From assembly GCF_000422765.1 (NCBI RefSeq), contig NZ_AUGR01000025.1, positions 1 through 61,036 on the forward strand: a stretch of DNA of 61,036 nucleotides. Reading direction: 5' to 3'. The notes under the pieces are model-generated. The model worked only from the letters and a program-made list of their open reading frames with translations. It was not told the origin of the DNA and made no database searches. A program made the translations under genes and the position numbers. This DNA is from Neptunomonas japonica DSM 18939 (GTDB lineage Bacteria > Pseudomonadota > Gammaproteobacteria > Pseudomonadales > Balneatricaceae). Shown here piece by piece: positions 17,389-26,481 of this stretch (positions within the stretch are counted from its first letter, which is position 1; each line of letters opens with the position of its first letter).

Positions 17389-18369
17389 ATGAAGTTGTTT
17401 TTTACTGAGCTTGGCCGCGACATCTTCCAAGTTTCTTTTACGTTATTTAAATTGATGATTCCTGTCATTGTCGTCGTGAAAATTTTGCAAGAATTAGGTG
17501 CTGTTGAATATTTAGGTATGGTTCTTGGCCCGATAATGCATAGTGTGGGTTTGCCTGAGTCTATGGGGTTTGTTTGGGCGACCACTATGTTAACCAACAT
17601 CTATGGTGGCATGTTGGTGTTTTTTTATACTCAGCAAGCAGAGGTGCTCACGGTAGCGCAAGTGACCGTATTATCTATTCTGATGTTGCTCTCACATGCC
17701 CTTCCTATTGAAGCACGGATTGCGCAACAAGCGGGTGTTCGTCTACGTGTTACGTTATTGCTAAGAGTGGGAGGTGGCTTGCTGCTAGGCTGTATTATGC
17801 ATCACTTTTATAGCTTCTTTAATCTCTTGCAGGAACCTATGAACTTAATGTGGCAGCCAGAGATCCCAGAGCCAGGTTTATTAGCGTGGGGTATCAGTCA
17901 AGTAGAAGGCCTCATTATGATCCAAGTTGTTATCGTAATCTTACTGACTGCATTAAAGGTTTTAAAAATACTCGGTATAGAGCGTTTAATGGCATTATTG
18001 CTGCGCCCCGTTTTACGTTTAGTAGGCATAGGGCGAGAAGCTACGACTATTACTATAGTGGGCGTAACCTTGGGGTTATCTTTTGGTGGGGGGTTGTTAA
18101 TAAAAGAGGCTCGCGCAGGACATGTAGCTAAGCGAGATATATTCGCTTCAATGAGCCTCCTGGCTCTTTGTCATAGCATTATCGAAGATACGTTATTAGT
18201 GACAGTGTTGGGCGCTGACCTTTCTGGAGTTTTATGGGCACGGCTGCTGTTTACTTTTGTGTTTATTGGCGTGCTTACTCGAGTTTTGAGTCAGTGTCCT
18301 GACTCATTTTGGCGAGCCCATCTTGTTAATAAGCATGTTGAGCCATTAGGGCCTGCCGTACGTACCTAA
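17389..18369 (+). CDS. nucleoside-recognition (Gate) domain membrane protein
   Basis: An inner-membrane protein of about 327 residues with two Gate/nucleoside-recognition-like halves, related to SpmA/SpmB and COG3366. The first half contains LFKLMIPVIVVVKILQELG and MLTNIYGGMLVFF; the second has LMALLLRPVLRLVGIG, LGLSFGGGLLIKEA and ALCHSIIEDTLLV. The transported or sensed molecule is unknown. The frame opens at 17302. The first 25-29 residues there look non-native, so I favour the ATG at 17389 (or 17377), preceded by GGGTGA. It is followed 68 bp later by the ABC-F gene. Confidence 0.75.
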   Translation: MKLFFTELGRDIFQVSFTLFKLMIPVIVVVKILQELGAVEYLGMVLGPIMHSVGLPESMGFVWATTMLTNIYGGMLVFFYTQQAEVLTVAQVTVLSILMLLSHALPIEARIAQQAGVRLRVTLLLRVGGGLLLGCIMHHFYSFFNLLQEPMNLMWQPEIPEPGLLAWGISQVEGLIMIQVVIVILLTALKVLKILGIERLMALLLRPVLRLVGIGREATTITIVGVTLGLSFGGGLLIKEARAGHVAKRDIFASMSLLALCHSIIEDTLLVTVLGADLSGVLWARLLFTFVFIGVLTRVLSQCPDSFWRAHLVNKHVEPLGPAVRT

Positions 18370-18437
18370 AGAATCCGCTATATTGCTAACACTAAATTCG
18401 GTAAAATACCGGCTCATTTTTTCGTATAGAGAACATC

Positions 18438-20315
18438 ATGCCCCTGATTCGCCTTGATAAAGCCTCCGTTGCGTTTGGCTCACGCCCTTTACTTGCTGAT
18501 GTGGGTCTTAATATAGAGCCAGGGGAGCGTATTGGTCTGGTCGGACTCAATGGGGCTGGTAAGTCGACCTTATTAAAAGTGATTACCGGACAGGTTCATT
18601 TAGATAATGGCGAACTGTGGATTGATCCTTCTTGTCGTATCGCTGAATTAGCGCAGGCTTTACCTGCCGCTGATGAGCGAAGAGTATGGGATGTTGTTGC
18701 CTCAGGTCTGCAAGAGGTTGTTGATATGCGGGCCGCATATGACGAGCTATCATCTAATACGGATGCTAAATCTTTAGCAAAACTTGACCATCTGTTACAT
18801 GAGATGGAAGCAGTTGATGGCTGGGGGCTCGAGCAGCGTGTAGAGCGTGTACTAACTCGATTGAAACTCAATGGTGAAGCACTGATGTCTTCATTATCGG
18901 GTGGCTGGCGCCGTCGTGCAGCACTGGGTACCGCTTTGGTTCAAGAACCCGATCTGTTATTACTAGATGAGCCTACCAACCATCTGGATATCGATACGAT
19001 CGAATGGCTCGAAAAACAGTTGCTAGAGTTTCGTGGCGGTGTGTTATTTATCTCTCATGACCGTGCATTAGTCGACCATCTTGCGACACGCATTATCGAA
19101 TTAGATCGTGGAATCTTGACCTCATTCGTTGGTAACTATACCTCTTACACTGAACAGAAGCAGATTTTACTAGAGCAGGAAGAGCGACATAATGCTCTTT
19201 TTGATAAAAAACTAGCGCAAGAAGAAGTGTGGATTCGCCAGGGAATTAAAGCACGTCGTACCCGCAACGAAGGGCGTGTACGTGCTCTGGAGTCATTGCG
19301 TCGAGAGCGTTCAGAGCGTCTGGGGCGTCAAGGCAAAGCCAGTTTTAATCTTGAAGCAGCTCAACGTTCAGGCAAATTAGTTGCTGAACTTGAAAACGTT
19401 ACTGTTGGCTTTAATGGCACACCCGTTATTGAAAACTTTACGGCGGCTATTCAGCGTGGCGACAGAATAGGCTTGATCGGCCCCAACGGTGCAGGTAAAA
19501 GTACGTTACTTAAGTTGATATTGGGACAGCTTAAACCCGATAGTGGTAGTGTTTCTCATGGTACTAAGCTTGAAGTCGCATACTTTGACCAGCTGCGCGG
19601 TCAGTTAGATCCAGAAAAGTCAGTTATCGATAACATTTCTGAAGGGCGTGAAGCGATCGAAATAAATGGTCAGCGTCGTCATATTATTAGTTATCTTCAA
19701 GATTTCTTGTTTGCTCCTGAGCGAGCGCGAACACCATTAAAAGCACTGTCTGGTGGTGAGTGTAACCGTGTGTTGCTAGCGCGTTTGTTTAGTCAGCCGG
19801 CAAATTTGTTGGTACTAGATGAGCCAACAAATGATTTGGATGTAGAGACACTAGAGCTTCTAGAAGAAATTCTTATGGACTTTAAAGGCACTGTTTTGTT
19901 AGTGAGTCATGACAGAGCATTTTTGGATAATGTTGTGACAAGTTCGTTTGTCTTTGAGAACGGCGGTGTTTCTAGTTACATCGGTGGATATCAAGATTGG
20001 TTAAGGCAGCGCCCTAGTATTGTTAAAGAGAAGTTGCCTGCTAAAGCCGGATTGAGCCAAGCAGGAGCGGCACCTACAGCGCCGGTTAAAAAGGCACCAA
20101 AGCTTAGTTATAAGTTGCAGCGTGAACTTGAGCAATTGCCTGCATTACTAGAGTCGGCTGAAGCAGGACTTGAAGTTTTAATGACTGAAACAAGCGCGGC
20201 AGGTTTTTATGAAAGCGATCATTCCGTCGTGACAGAAAAGCTTGCGCTACTGCAAGAGCAGGAGCGCAAGATTGAATTGCTGATGGAGCGCTGGGTAGAG
20301 CTGGAAGCAATGTAG
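18438..20315 (+). CDS. ABC-F family ATPase (Uup-like)
   Basis: A 625-residue soluble ABC-F protein with two nucleotide-binding domains and no membrane segments. Walker A motifs are GLNGAGKST (first) and GPNGAGKST (second). The signatures are LSGGWRRR and LSGGECNR, each followed by Walker B LLLDEPTNHLD or LVLDEPTNDLD. A C-terminal coiled-coil domain (about 555-625) matches Uup, which acts on ribosomes or branched DNA. The second Walker B with NDLD is typical of Uup. It is a single gene converging on the usp gene with a 2-bp gap. Confidence 0.9.
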   Translation: MPLIRLDKASVAFGSRPLLADVGLNIEPGERIGLVGLNGAGKSTLLKVITGQVHLDNGELWIDPSCRIAELAQALPAADERRVWDVVASGLQEVVDMRAAYDELSSNTDAKSLAKLDHLLHEMEAVDGWGLEQRVERVLTRLKLNGEALMSSLSGGWRRRAALGTALVQEPDLLLLDEPTNHLDIDTIEWLEKQLLEFRGGVLFISHDRALVDHLATRIIELDRGILTSFVGNYTSYTEQKQILLEQEERHNALFDKKLAQEEVWIRQGIKARRTRNEGRVRALESLRRERSERLGRQGKASFNLEAAQRSGKLVAELENVTVGFNGTPVIENFTAAIQRGDRIGLIGPNGAGKSTLLKLILGQLKPDSGSVSHGTKLEVAYFDQLRGQLDPEKSVIDNISEGREAIEINGQRRHIISYLQDFLFAPERARTPLKALSGGECNRVLLARLFSQPANLLVLDEPTNDLDVETLELLEEILMDFKGTVLLVSHDRAFLDNVVTSSFVFENGGVSSYIGGYQDWLRQRPSIVKEKLPAKAGLSQAGAAPTAPVKKAPKLSYKLQRELEQLPALLESAEAGLEVLMTETSAAGFYESDHSVVTEKLALLQEQERKIELLMERWVELEAM

Positions 20316-20317
20316 TG

Positions 20318-20761
20318 TTATGTTTTTGGCTCATAAACGCGAACAGCTAATACGTCGCAAGGTGCACCGTGTAAAACACTGTTTGCTGTTGAGCCTAGTA
20401 GCAACGCTAGACCGTGACGGCCGTGGCTGCCAACAATAATTAAATCACACTCTTTATCTTCGGCCATACGATGAATCTCTGATTCAGTATGGCCGGTGAT
20501 GACCTGTTGAGATTCAACGGGGTAATTAAGTTTTTCGGAAAAAGCTGAGAGTTTAGTTCGAGCATGTTCATCGAGTTGATCTTGGACAGTGGTAAGGTCC
20601 ATTGGAACATCGCCACCGTATGCGAAGCTAAGCGGCTCGATAACATGCAGTACTGTTAATTCTGCGTGGTTATTTTGTGCAATCGTACGTGTTTTCTCAA
20701 TGAGCTGGTCTGATTCTTCAGATAGGTCTACAGCTAAGAGAATTTTAGAATAAACGGCCAT
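20318..20761 (-). CDS. universal stress protein (UspA family)
   Basis: A 147-residue single-domain Usp. It shows the N-terminal ILLAVDLSEES strand and ATP-binding loop GSHGRHGLALLLGSTANSVL near the C-terminus, which fits the GxxGxxxxxxxGS(T)A pattern of ATP-binding Usp proteins. Family members aid survival under starvation and redox stress. It is transcribed alone and ends two bases from the Uup-like gene. Confidence 0.92.
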   Translation of the reverse strand: MAVYSKILLAVDLSEESDQLIEKTRTIAQNNHAELTVLHVIEPLSFAYGGDVPMDLTTVQDQLDEHARTKLSAFSEKLNYPVESQQVITGHTESEIHRMAEDKECDLIIVGSHGRHGLALLLGSTANSVLHGAPCDVLAVRVYEPKT

Positions 20762-20866
20762 TGGGTTAATCCTCTTTATTGAATTTTCTTCAGTCTAGCA
20801 TACAGAAAGATTATAAAATTGTGATAACCATCAATAGAATGAGAGTTGTTCAAAGGAAATTTTAAG

Positions 20867-21373
20867 ATGAAAATCTTTATTATCGTTTTTGTTGTGATGT
20901 CTTTATTAGGCTCATTTATGTGGATGATGCCAACCCCGCGAGAAAAGCTTCAGGCGAAACTGCGTTTAAGAGCAAAAAAAGAAGGTTTCATGGTGCAGCT
21001 CGTTAGGTTAACTGCGCCACGGGCTGAAGGTGAAATGGACGAGAAAGTACGTAACACACCTGCTTATCGTTTACCTAGAACGAACCTTGATAAAAGAGAA
21101 GTCGGTGCAATGTTTCCTTGGCAAATCTTTAGAGTCACAGCTATTGCTAATGAAGGTTTACCTGAAGGTTGGTGTTGGAAAGTGGGTGAAAGAGTATTGT
21201 CTGATACCCAGTTAAGCATATTAAATGAAGTTATTACGCTTTTACCTTCTGATGTTGTAGCTCTGGAGTCTACTCCTGTTAACGTTACCGCTTTTTGGAA
21301 TGAACGTAGCGGTGAGGAGTCGTTGGATATGCTTAAAGTTGCTTTGGGAAAATTAATTGAGGGAAAAGTATGA
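20867..21373 (+). CDS. membrane-anchored hypothetical protein
   Basis: About 168 residues that I do not recognise. It has one N-terminal hydrophobic segment (about 3-21) followed by a basic stretch (PTPREKLQAKLRLRAKK) and a soluble region with PWQIFRV and EGWCWKVGERVLS. It is probably a cytoplasm-facing or periplasmic single-pass protein. I chose the ATG at 20867 because AAAGGA lies nine bases upstream; the frame opens seven codons earlier without such a site. The stop overlaps the DUF1653 start by ATGA, so it heads the rlmF operon. Confidence 0.75.
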   Translation: MKIFIIVFVVMSLLGSFMWMMPTPREKLQAKLRLRAKKEGFMVQLVRLTAPRAEGEMDEKVRNTPAYRLPRTNLDKREVGAMFPWQIFRVTAIANEGLPEGWCWKVGERVLSDTQLSILNEVITLLPSDVVALESTPVNVTAFWNERSGEESLDMLKVALGKLIEGKV

Positions 21374-21603
21374 GTCAGGATTTATCACTTAAACCTTCAT
21401 TTAGGGTCGGAAAGTACCGCCATTATAAAGGTAATGAATACGAGCTAGTTGATCTAGTGAGGCACTCAGAAACAGAAGAGTGGATGGTGCTTTATCGCCC
21501 ATTATATGGTGATGCAGACCTTTGGGTTCGCCCTTATGACATGTTTTTTGAGAAGGTTACATTAAACAGTGACCAGCTTGTAGACCGGTTTGAGAAGTTA
21601 TAA
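21370..21603 (+). CDS. DUF1653 family protein
   Basis: A 77-residue protein fitting DUF1653. It has the G(K)YRHYKGNEYELVDLVRHSETEEWMVLYRPLYG core and WVRPYDMFFEKV end, a small SH3-like beta domain of unknown function. It overlaps the gene before by four bases and rlmF by one, so translation is likely coupled across the three genes. Confidence 0.88.
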   Translation: MSQDLSLKPSFRVGKYRHYKGNEYELVDLVRHSETEEWMVLYRPLYGDADLWVRPYDMFFEKVTLNSDQLVDRFEKL

Positions 21604-22541
21604 TGAGTGGTAAATTACACCCAAATAACTTTCATCAGGGTCGTTATGATCTGGCAGCGTTGAGCCGCACTTGCCCCGAACTTACTATGTTTCTTCGGCC
21701 GAACCCTAAAGGAGATCAGACGATCGACTTTAGTGACGAGAAGGCGGTGCTTTGTTTAAACAAAGCATTGTTGGCACATTTTTATCATGTGCAACACTGG
21801 CAGATACCTCCGGGTTACTTATGTCCTCCGATTCCGGGGCGAGCAGACTACATACATTACTTGGCTGACTTGCTGGCGGCTAGTCATCAAAAACAGTGCC
21901 CGACAGGAAAAAAAGTTCATGTGCTGGATATTGGTACGGGCGCTAATTGTATTTACCCGATTATCGGTAGCCAAAGCTATGGCTGGCAGTTTGTAGGGAC
22001 TGATATTGATCCGGTTGCCGTTAAAACAGCAAGTTTGATTGCTCAATCAAACAGCGCCTTAAACAAACTCATTAAAGTTCGACAGCAAAAAGAGAGTGAG
22101 TATATTTTTAAAGGTGTTGTTAAGCCTAAAGATAGGTTTGACTTAACGCTTTGTAACCCTCCTTTTCATGCGTCAATGCAAGAAGCACAAGCCGCTAGCC
22201 AGCGTAAGTGGCAAAATCTCAACACCGGTGTAAAACAAAACGCATCTCAATTGAATTTTGGTGGCCAACAGTGCGAGTTGTGGTGCCCCGGTGGCGAGTT
22301 AGCTTTCCTTGAGTGTATGGCCAAAGAGAGTGTTGATTATGCTGAGCAAATTTGTTGGTTTACCAGCTTAGTATCCAAGAAAGACAATATTAAGCCAATA
22401 CAGCAACTAGTTAAGCGCTTAGGGGCTAAGCAGTGTGAAGTTATTAATATGAGCCAAGGGCAAAAAATTAGCCGATTGATCGCCTGGAGCTTTCTGTCTA
22501 AGGATGAACACCTTCAGTGGGCACAAGCTTATTGGTCTTAA
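21603..22541 (+). CDS. rlmF: 23S rRNA (adenine-1618-N6)-methyltransferase RlmF
   Basis: A 312-residue SAM-dependent methyltransferase that modifies A1618 of 23S rRNA. The N-terminus LHPNNFHQGRYDL is characteristic. The SAM loop is in VLDIGTGANCIYPIIG, and the catalytic N6-adenine motif appears as CNPPFHAS. Length equals the family norm. The ATG overlaps the stop of the DUF1653 gene. Confidence 0.93.
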   Translation: MSGKLHPNNFHQGRYDLAALSRTCPELTMFLRPNPKGDQTIDFSDEKAVLCLNKALLAHFYHVQHWQIPPGYLCPPIPGRADYIHYLADLLAASHQKQCPTGKKVHVLDIGTGANCIYPIIGSQSYGWQFVGTDIDPVAVKTASLIAQSNSALNKLIKVRQQKESEYIFKGVVKPKDRFDLTLCNPPFHASMQEAQAASQRKWQNLNTGVKQNASQLNFGGQQCELWCPGGELAFLECMAKESVDYAEQICWFTSLVSKKDNIKPIQQLVKRLGAKQCEVINMSQGQKISRLIAWSFLSKDEHLQWAQAYWS

Positions 22542-22599
22542 TGCTTTGGCAATACATTTTCTTGTTGCGCTTCTTCGCTCCTCTTTATAGGTATTTAAA

Positions 22600-24570
22600 A
22601 TGAATTCGGATTTACATGCTTCATTAGAAGAAGTTTTTGGTTTTGATCAGTTCCGTTCAGGACAAGAGCAAACCATCCGACAGCTGTTAAAGGGGAGTTC
22701 TTCACTGGCAATTTTCCCTACGGGGTCTGGTAAATCCTTATGTTATCAATTAACGGCTATACACTTGCCGCATTTAACTCTTGTTGTTTCACCTTTACTG
22801 GCGTTGATGAACGATCAGTTATCCTTCCTTAAACAGCAAGGTATTGCTGCTGCGAGTATCGATTCAACCTTAACGGCAGAACAGAGCAGAAATGTTATGT
22901 CTGATGTTCGTTCTGGAAAAATTAAAATACTGATGGTATCTGTCGAGCGCTTTAAAAATGAGCGCTTTCGAAGCTTTATTCAATCTGTATCAGTATCTAT
23001 GTTGGTGATCGATGAGGCGCACTGTATTTCAGAATGGGGTCACAACTTTCGTCCGGATTACCTAAAGCTTCCTGCTTATCGTGAAGAGCTGAAAATACCG
23101 CTGGTGTTGTTGTTGACGGCGACAGCAACTCGTAGGGTAAAAAAGGATATGGCAAAGAAGTTTGCTATAAATGAATCCGATATTGTTCAGACTGGCTTTT
23201 ATCGTCCTAATTTGGATTTATCTGTTGTACCTGTTAGTACAGCACACAAAGATGAAAGGCTTAATGATATTGTTTGTCAGCAGCAGGGCTCAGGTATTGT
23301 ATACGTCACACTTCAGCACAGTGCAGAGCAGGTAGCAGAGTTCTTACGCGCTAAGCAGATTAATGCAATGGCGTATCATGCGGGTTTACCGAGTGATCTT
23401 CGCCAGCAAATACAGTCTGATTTTATGCAAGGTGAAATCCAAGTAGTTGTTGCCACTATCGCTTTTGGTATGGGGATCGATAAATCAGATATTCGCTTTG
23501 TGATTCACTATGACCTGCCTAAATCGATAGAAAATTATAGCCAAGAGATTGGTCGTGCCGGTCGTGATGGCTCTTCGTCTAGTTGCATTACATTGGCCAA
23601 TTTGGATGGGTTAAACACAGTTGAAAACTTTGTATACGGTGATACGCCTGAATTGAGCGGTATAGAGTACGTGATTAATAGCATTCGGCATGAATGCCAA
23701 AATAGCCAATGGGAATTACAGGTATTAGGTTTGTCTAATGACAGTAATATTCGCCAGTTACCGTTAAAAACCTTATTAGTACAGCTGGAACTTCTGGGGG
23801 TGCTGCGGCCTCTATATGCCTATTTTGCGGATTTCAAAATCAAGCTATTGAAGTCTAAAGATGATATTTTGGCCCTGTTCTCAGGAGAACGACGAGATTT
23901 TGTTGCTGCTATTTTTACCAATACAACCTTCAAGAAAGTGTGGGGCAATCCCAATTTTGAAGCGTTATTTGAAAACTATCAATGTGATCGTGCGCGCGTT
24001 GTTGCAGCATTGGAGTACCTACAAGAACAGGGCTGTATTACGCTAGAAACTAAACGTATCACCGAAGTGTTTGCGGTAAACGTAAATGTGTTGTCTGAGT
24101 CTGATCTGGCAGAAAGGCTGCATAGCTATTTTGCTGAGAAAGAGCAAAAAGAGATAGCGCGTATTGCCACCTTAGTTCGCTTTTTTGAGCTGTCGGACTG
24201 TTTGAGCCATCACCTAGCGTTGTATTTTGATGATGCACATTCCCCTGAAAAATGTAGTCATTGCTCTGTATGTAAAGGGCAGGTGGCCAAGCTGGCATAC
24301 TCCTCGGCTGTTCAGTGGCCTGAAGATGTGCAACTCAGCCGTATTATAGACGCTGTAGAGCAGCATTTAGTTGAAAAAACATCGGGGCTTTCTTCCTTAG
24401 ATCGAAGCGTTGCGCTCTCTCAAGAAAACATTAGCCGGTTTTTAGCAGGTATTGGCGTGCCTGTATTTAATCGCTATAAAGTGAGGAAGTTACAGGGTTT
24501 TGGTGTGTGTGAGCATTTACGCTATGAGGATATCCGCCGCAAGGTACAAGCGCTATGTTCGCTTTCATGA
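22600..24570 (+). CDS. RecQ-family ATP-dependent DNA helicase
   Basis: A 656-residue superfamily 2 helicase with 3'-5' unwinding expected. Motif 0 is FDQFRSGQEQTI, Walker A FPTGSGKSLCYQL, motif II VIDEAHCISEWGHNFRPDY, motif III LTATATRRVKKD, and motif VI QEIGRAGRDG. The C-terminal part departs from RecQ proper: the zinc cluster appears displaced to a CSHCSVCKG element near residue 555 and no HRDC domain is evident. I call it RecQ-like rather than recQ. It may process branched DNA in repair. It starts 58 bp after rlmF. Confidence 0.88.
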   Translation: MNSDLHASLEEVFGFDQFRSGQEQTIRQLLKGSSSLAIFPTGSGKSLCYQLTAIHLPHLTLVVSPLLALMNDQLSFLKQQGIAAASIDSTLTAEQSRNVMSDVRSGKIKILMVSVERFKNERFRSFIQSVSVSMLVIDEAHCISEWGHNFRPDYLKLPAYREELKIPLVLLLTATATRRVKKDMAKKFAINESDIVQTGFYRPNLDLSVVPVSTAHKDERLNDIVCQQQGSGIVYVTLQHSAEQVAEFLRAKQINAMAYHAGLPSDLRQQIQSDFMQGEIQVVVATIAFGMGIDKSDIRFVIHYDLPKSIENYSQEIGRAGRDGSSSSCITLANLDGLNTVENFVYGDTPELSGIEYVINSIRHECQNSQWELQVLGLSNDSNIRQLPLKTLLVQLELLGVLRPLYAYFADFKIKLLKSKDDILALFSGERRDFVAAIFTNTTFKKVWGNPNFEALFENYQCDRARVVAALEYLQEQGCITLETKRITEVFAVNVNVLSESDLAERLHSYFAEKEQKEIARIATLVRFFELSDCLSHHLALYFDDAHSPEKCSHCSVCKGQVAKLAYSSAVQWPEDVQLSRIIDAVEQHLVEKTSGLSSLDRSVALSQENISRFLAGIGVPVFNRYKVRKLQGFGVCEHLRYEDIRRKVQALCSLS

Positions 24571-24707
24571 ATGAGATTTTATCGATTACTCACGCATAAT
24601 GGGGTATCTTTAAAATAAGTACGTGAAGAGCCGGTTGGTTGTTCTTGTTTAAAACATGAAGCGTGCAAAAGGAAAGCACAGCGCCATATAGCATGGGGGT
24701 CGTATTC

Positions 24708-25733
24708 ATGACGAACCCAGAGGATCAAAAGCCATCAAGCCATGATGATTCTATCAGGCTGCATTACATACTCGATATCATCACGGAAGGAGTGTGGGAG
24801 TGGGACGCAAATACTGGCCAGGTGAAGCGTAGCCCGGGTTGGTATCGTATGCTCAGTTATAACCAAAACTTGTTTCCCGAGAACGTTCTTACTTGGGAGA
24901 AAGTAATACATCCTGATGATTTTGAAGCAGTTATGCAGCATTTTGAAGCATACACATCTGGAAAAACCAGTGTTTATGATATTGAATACCGGTGTATTAA
25001 AGGTGATGGTGATTTTCTGTGGATTCGAGATCAGGGACGAGTTGTAGAAAGGTCTAAAGAGGGAGACGCGACCTTTATGGTAGGCGCTCATTCTGACATT
25101 CATCAGCTTAAGTTGGCGCAGGCTCAACTGCAGGCTCAGAGTGGATTATTAGATCAAGGAAAGCTGACATTCGAACAAGAAGTTGAAAAGCGCACTGCTG
25201 AATTAACTCAGGTTAATTTGGAACTTGCTAAGAACCTCAAGAAAATTGAGCGTTTAAGAGATACCGATTATCTCACCTCAGTGTATAACCGTCATAAGTC
25301 AGAAACAGAACTCCTCAACGAAATCGCACGCTCTAAACGTTACCACTCTCCTTTGTCTGTCGCCTTATTTGATGTTGATGAATTTAAAATAATTAATGAT
25401 ACTTTTGGTCATCAAAATGGAGACTTGGTTTTACAAAAGGTTAGTCAGCTGGTCATTAAGCATATTCGAGAAACAGACACGCTAGGGCGCTGGGGTGGAG
25501 ATGAGTTTTTTATTATTCTTCCGGGTGTAAGCTTACTGGAAGCAGTTACGAGTATTGAAAAAATACGTAGTTTGATTGCGTCAGAAAAGTTTAGTGAAAA
25601 CTTAAGAGTAACGTGTAGCTTTGGAGTAACGGAGTATGGCGTAGGAGATACGGTTAGTACGCTTTATAAGCGTACTGATATTGCACTCTATAAGGCTAAG
25701 CATGCGGGACGTAATGTTGTGGTGCATTATTAA
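24708..25733 (+). CDS. PAS-GGDEF diguanylate cyclase
   Basis: About 341 residues: an N-terminal PAS/PAC domain (about 15-130, containing GVWEWDANTGQVKRSPGWYRML), a coiled-coil linker (about 140-190), then a GGDEF domain with the intact RWGGDEFFIILPG active site. It should synthesise c-di-GMP under PAS control. No RxxD inhibitory site is obvious five residues before the active site. I chose the ATG at 24708 because GGGGG lies eight bases upstream; earlier in-frame starts exist at 24663 and 24693. It is soluble and stands alone. Confidence 0.88.
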   Translation: MTNPEDQKPSSHDDSIRLHYILDIITEGVWEWDANTGQVKRSPGWYRMLSYNQNLFPENVLTWEKVIHPDDFEAVMQHFEAYTSGKTSVYDIEYRCIKGDGDFLWIRDQGRVVERSKEGDATFMVGAHSDIHQLKLAQAQLQAQSGLLDQGKLTFEQEVEKRTAELTQVNLELAKNLKKIERLRDTDYLTSVYNRHKSETELLNEIARSKRYHSPLSVALFDVDEFKIINDTFGHQNGDLVLQKVSQLVIKHIRETDTLGRWGGDEFFIILPGVSLLEAVTSIEKIRSLIASEKFSENLRVTCSFGVTEYGVGDTVSTLYKRTDIALYKAKHAGRNVVVHY

Positions 25734-26139
25734 AAAAGCCGACGCCCCTCAATAACTCCATGAGTTACCCCCAGAGGGGATCAGCTGTACAGGGTGTTGT
25801 TAAAGATAAAGGCTAGTAACGCCTATTCTCTCCTGATCACGTTTAATAGATACAAACAGTGCTTGAAAGTTCCCTTCATCAAACCCTAAAATCCCTTTGT
25901 ATCAAATAAGCTCAATGAAAGTTGGGCTAAAAAAGCTTTGGCAAAGACATGTAATAGGTACTTTGGATTTAAATCCAGAGTCGCTGCTGTTTATTTTAGG
26001 TATATGGCCATCGGTTAAAGGAGGGCATCGCTGTTTTTGTTTACTCTTACGAGTTTTACGTGAAAATAAACCGCTAGCTAGAGTCGCAGAGCCATTGCAG
26101 GAAGGTTGCAGTAGTATTTTGGCTAATAATTGGTAAACG
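25734..26139. other. gene-poor stretch with nested hairpin
   Basis: No convincing gene. A nested inverted repeat at 25745-25779 has an outer stem CCCCTC/GAGGGG and inner stem TAACTC/GAGTTA around a 3-nt loop; with no T tract it may be a weak terminator or processed 3' end for the PAS-GGDEF gene. A 79-codon frame from a TTG at 25897 lacks a ribosome-binding site and has no recognisable protein character. Confidence 0.5.
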
Positions 26140-26364
26140 TTAGCGGCGTGATATCTCACGCATTAAACTGCTAAGGTCGAGTCCCATTTGATCAGCCATT
26201 TCTTCTACATCGCTGGTCTTACGTGGAGGAACTTTCATAGCGGCTTTGCGCTTTTCTATTTTACGCTTTTTCTCTTGGACTTTTACTTCGAGATTGTTTT
26301 GAAGCTGATCAAGTTGCTCAAGGCTGAGAGAGCGTAGTATTGAAACAAATTCTTCGTCTGTCAT
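26140..26364 (-). CDS. short H-NS-like oligomerisation-domain protein
   Basis: A 74-residue, highly charged helical protein. The segment SLSLEQLDQLQNNLEVKVQE followed by a Lys/Arg/Glu coil and the end DQMGLDLSSLMREI resemble the N-terminal dimerisation helices of H-NS (TLETLEEMLEKLEVVVNER and ADGIDPNELL). The C-terminal DNA-binding loop of H-NS (TWTGQGR-type) is missing. It could be a truncated H-NS antagonist of the H-NST kind, or an unrelated coiled-coil protein. Chance similarity between helical proteins is possible. It is downstream of the TetR gene at the end of the ureide cluster. Confidence 0.55.
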   Translation of the reverse strand: MTDEEFVSILRSLSLEQLDQLQNNLEVKVQEKKRKIEKRKAAMKVPPRKTSDVEEMADQMGLDLSSLMREISRR

Positions 26365-26390
26365 TAGTAATAAAAACGCCTGTGTACAAA

Positions 26391-26411
26391 ATAATGATGG
26401 GGCATCATTAT
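26391..26411 (-). terminator. weak hairpin terminator after the tetR gene
   Basis: ATAATGAT and ATCATTAT form an 8-bp AU-rich stem with a GGGGC loop. On the minus strand it lies about 70 bases past the TetR stop and is followed by TTTG. It could equally be an operator for the H-NS-like gene. Confidence 0.35.
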
Positions 26412-26481
26412 GGAATTGGTTACGTTAAATCTGGGGGAATACAGGATGTATTCAGTATGATTCTAGCATAAGTAAATAATA

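Noticed and set aside
25897-26136. 79-codon frame on the plus strand and an 85-codon frame opposite it
   Set aside because: TTG start without a ribosome-binding site, no recognisable domain, and two opposing frames of similar length in AT-rich intergenic DNA; not called as genes.
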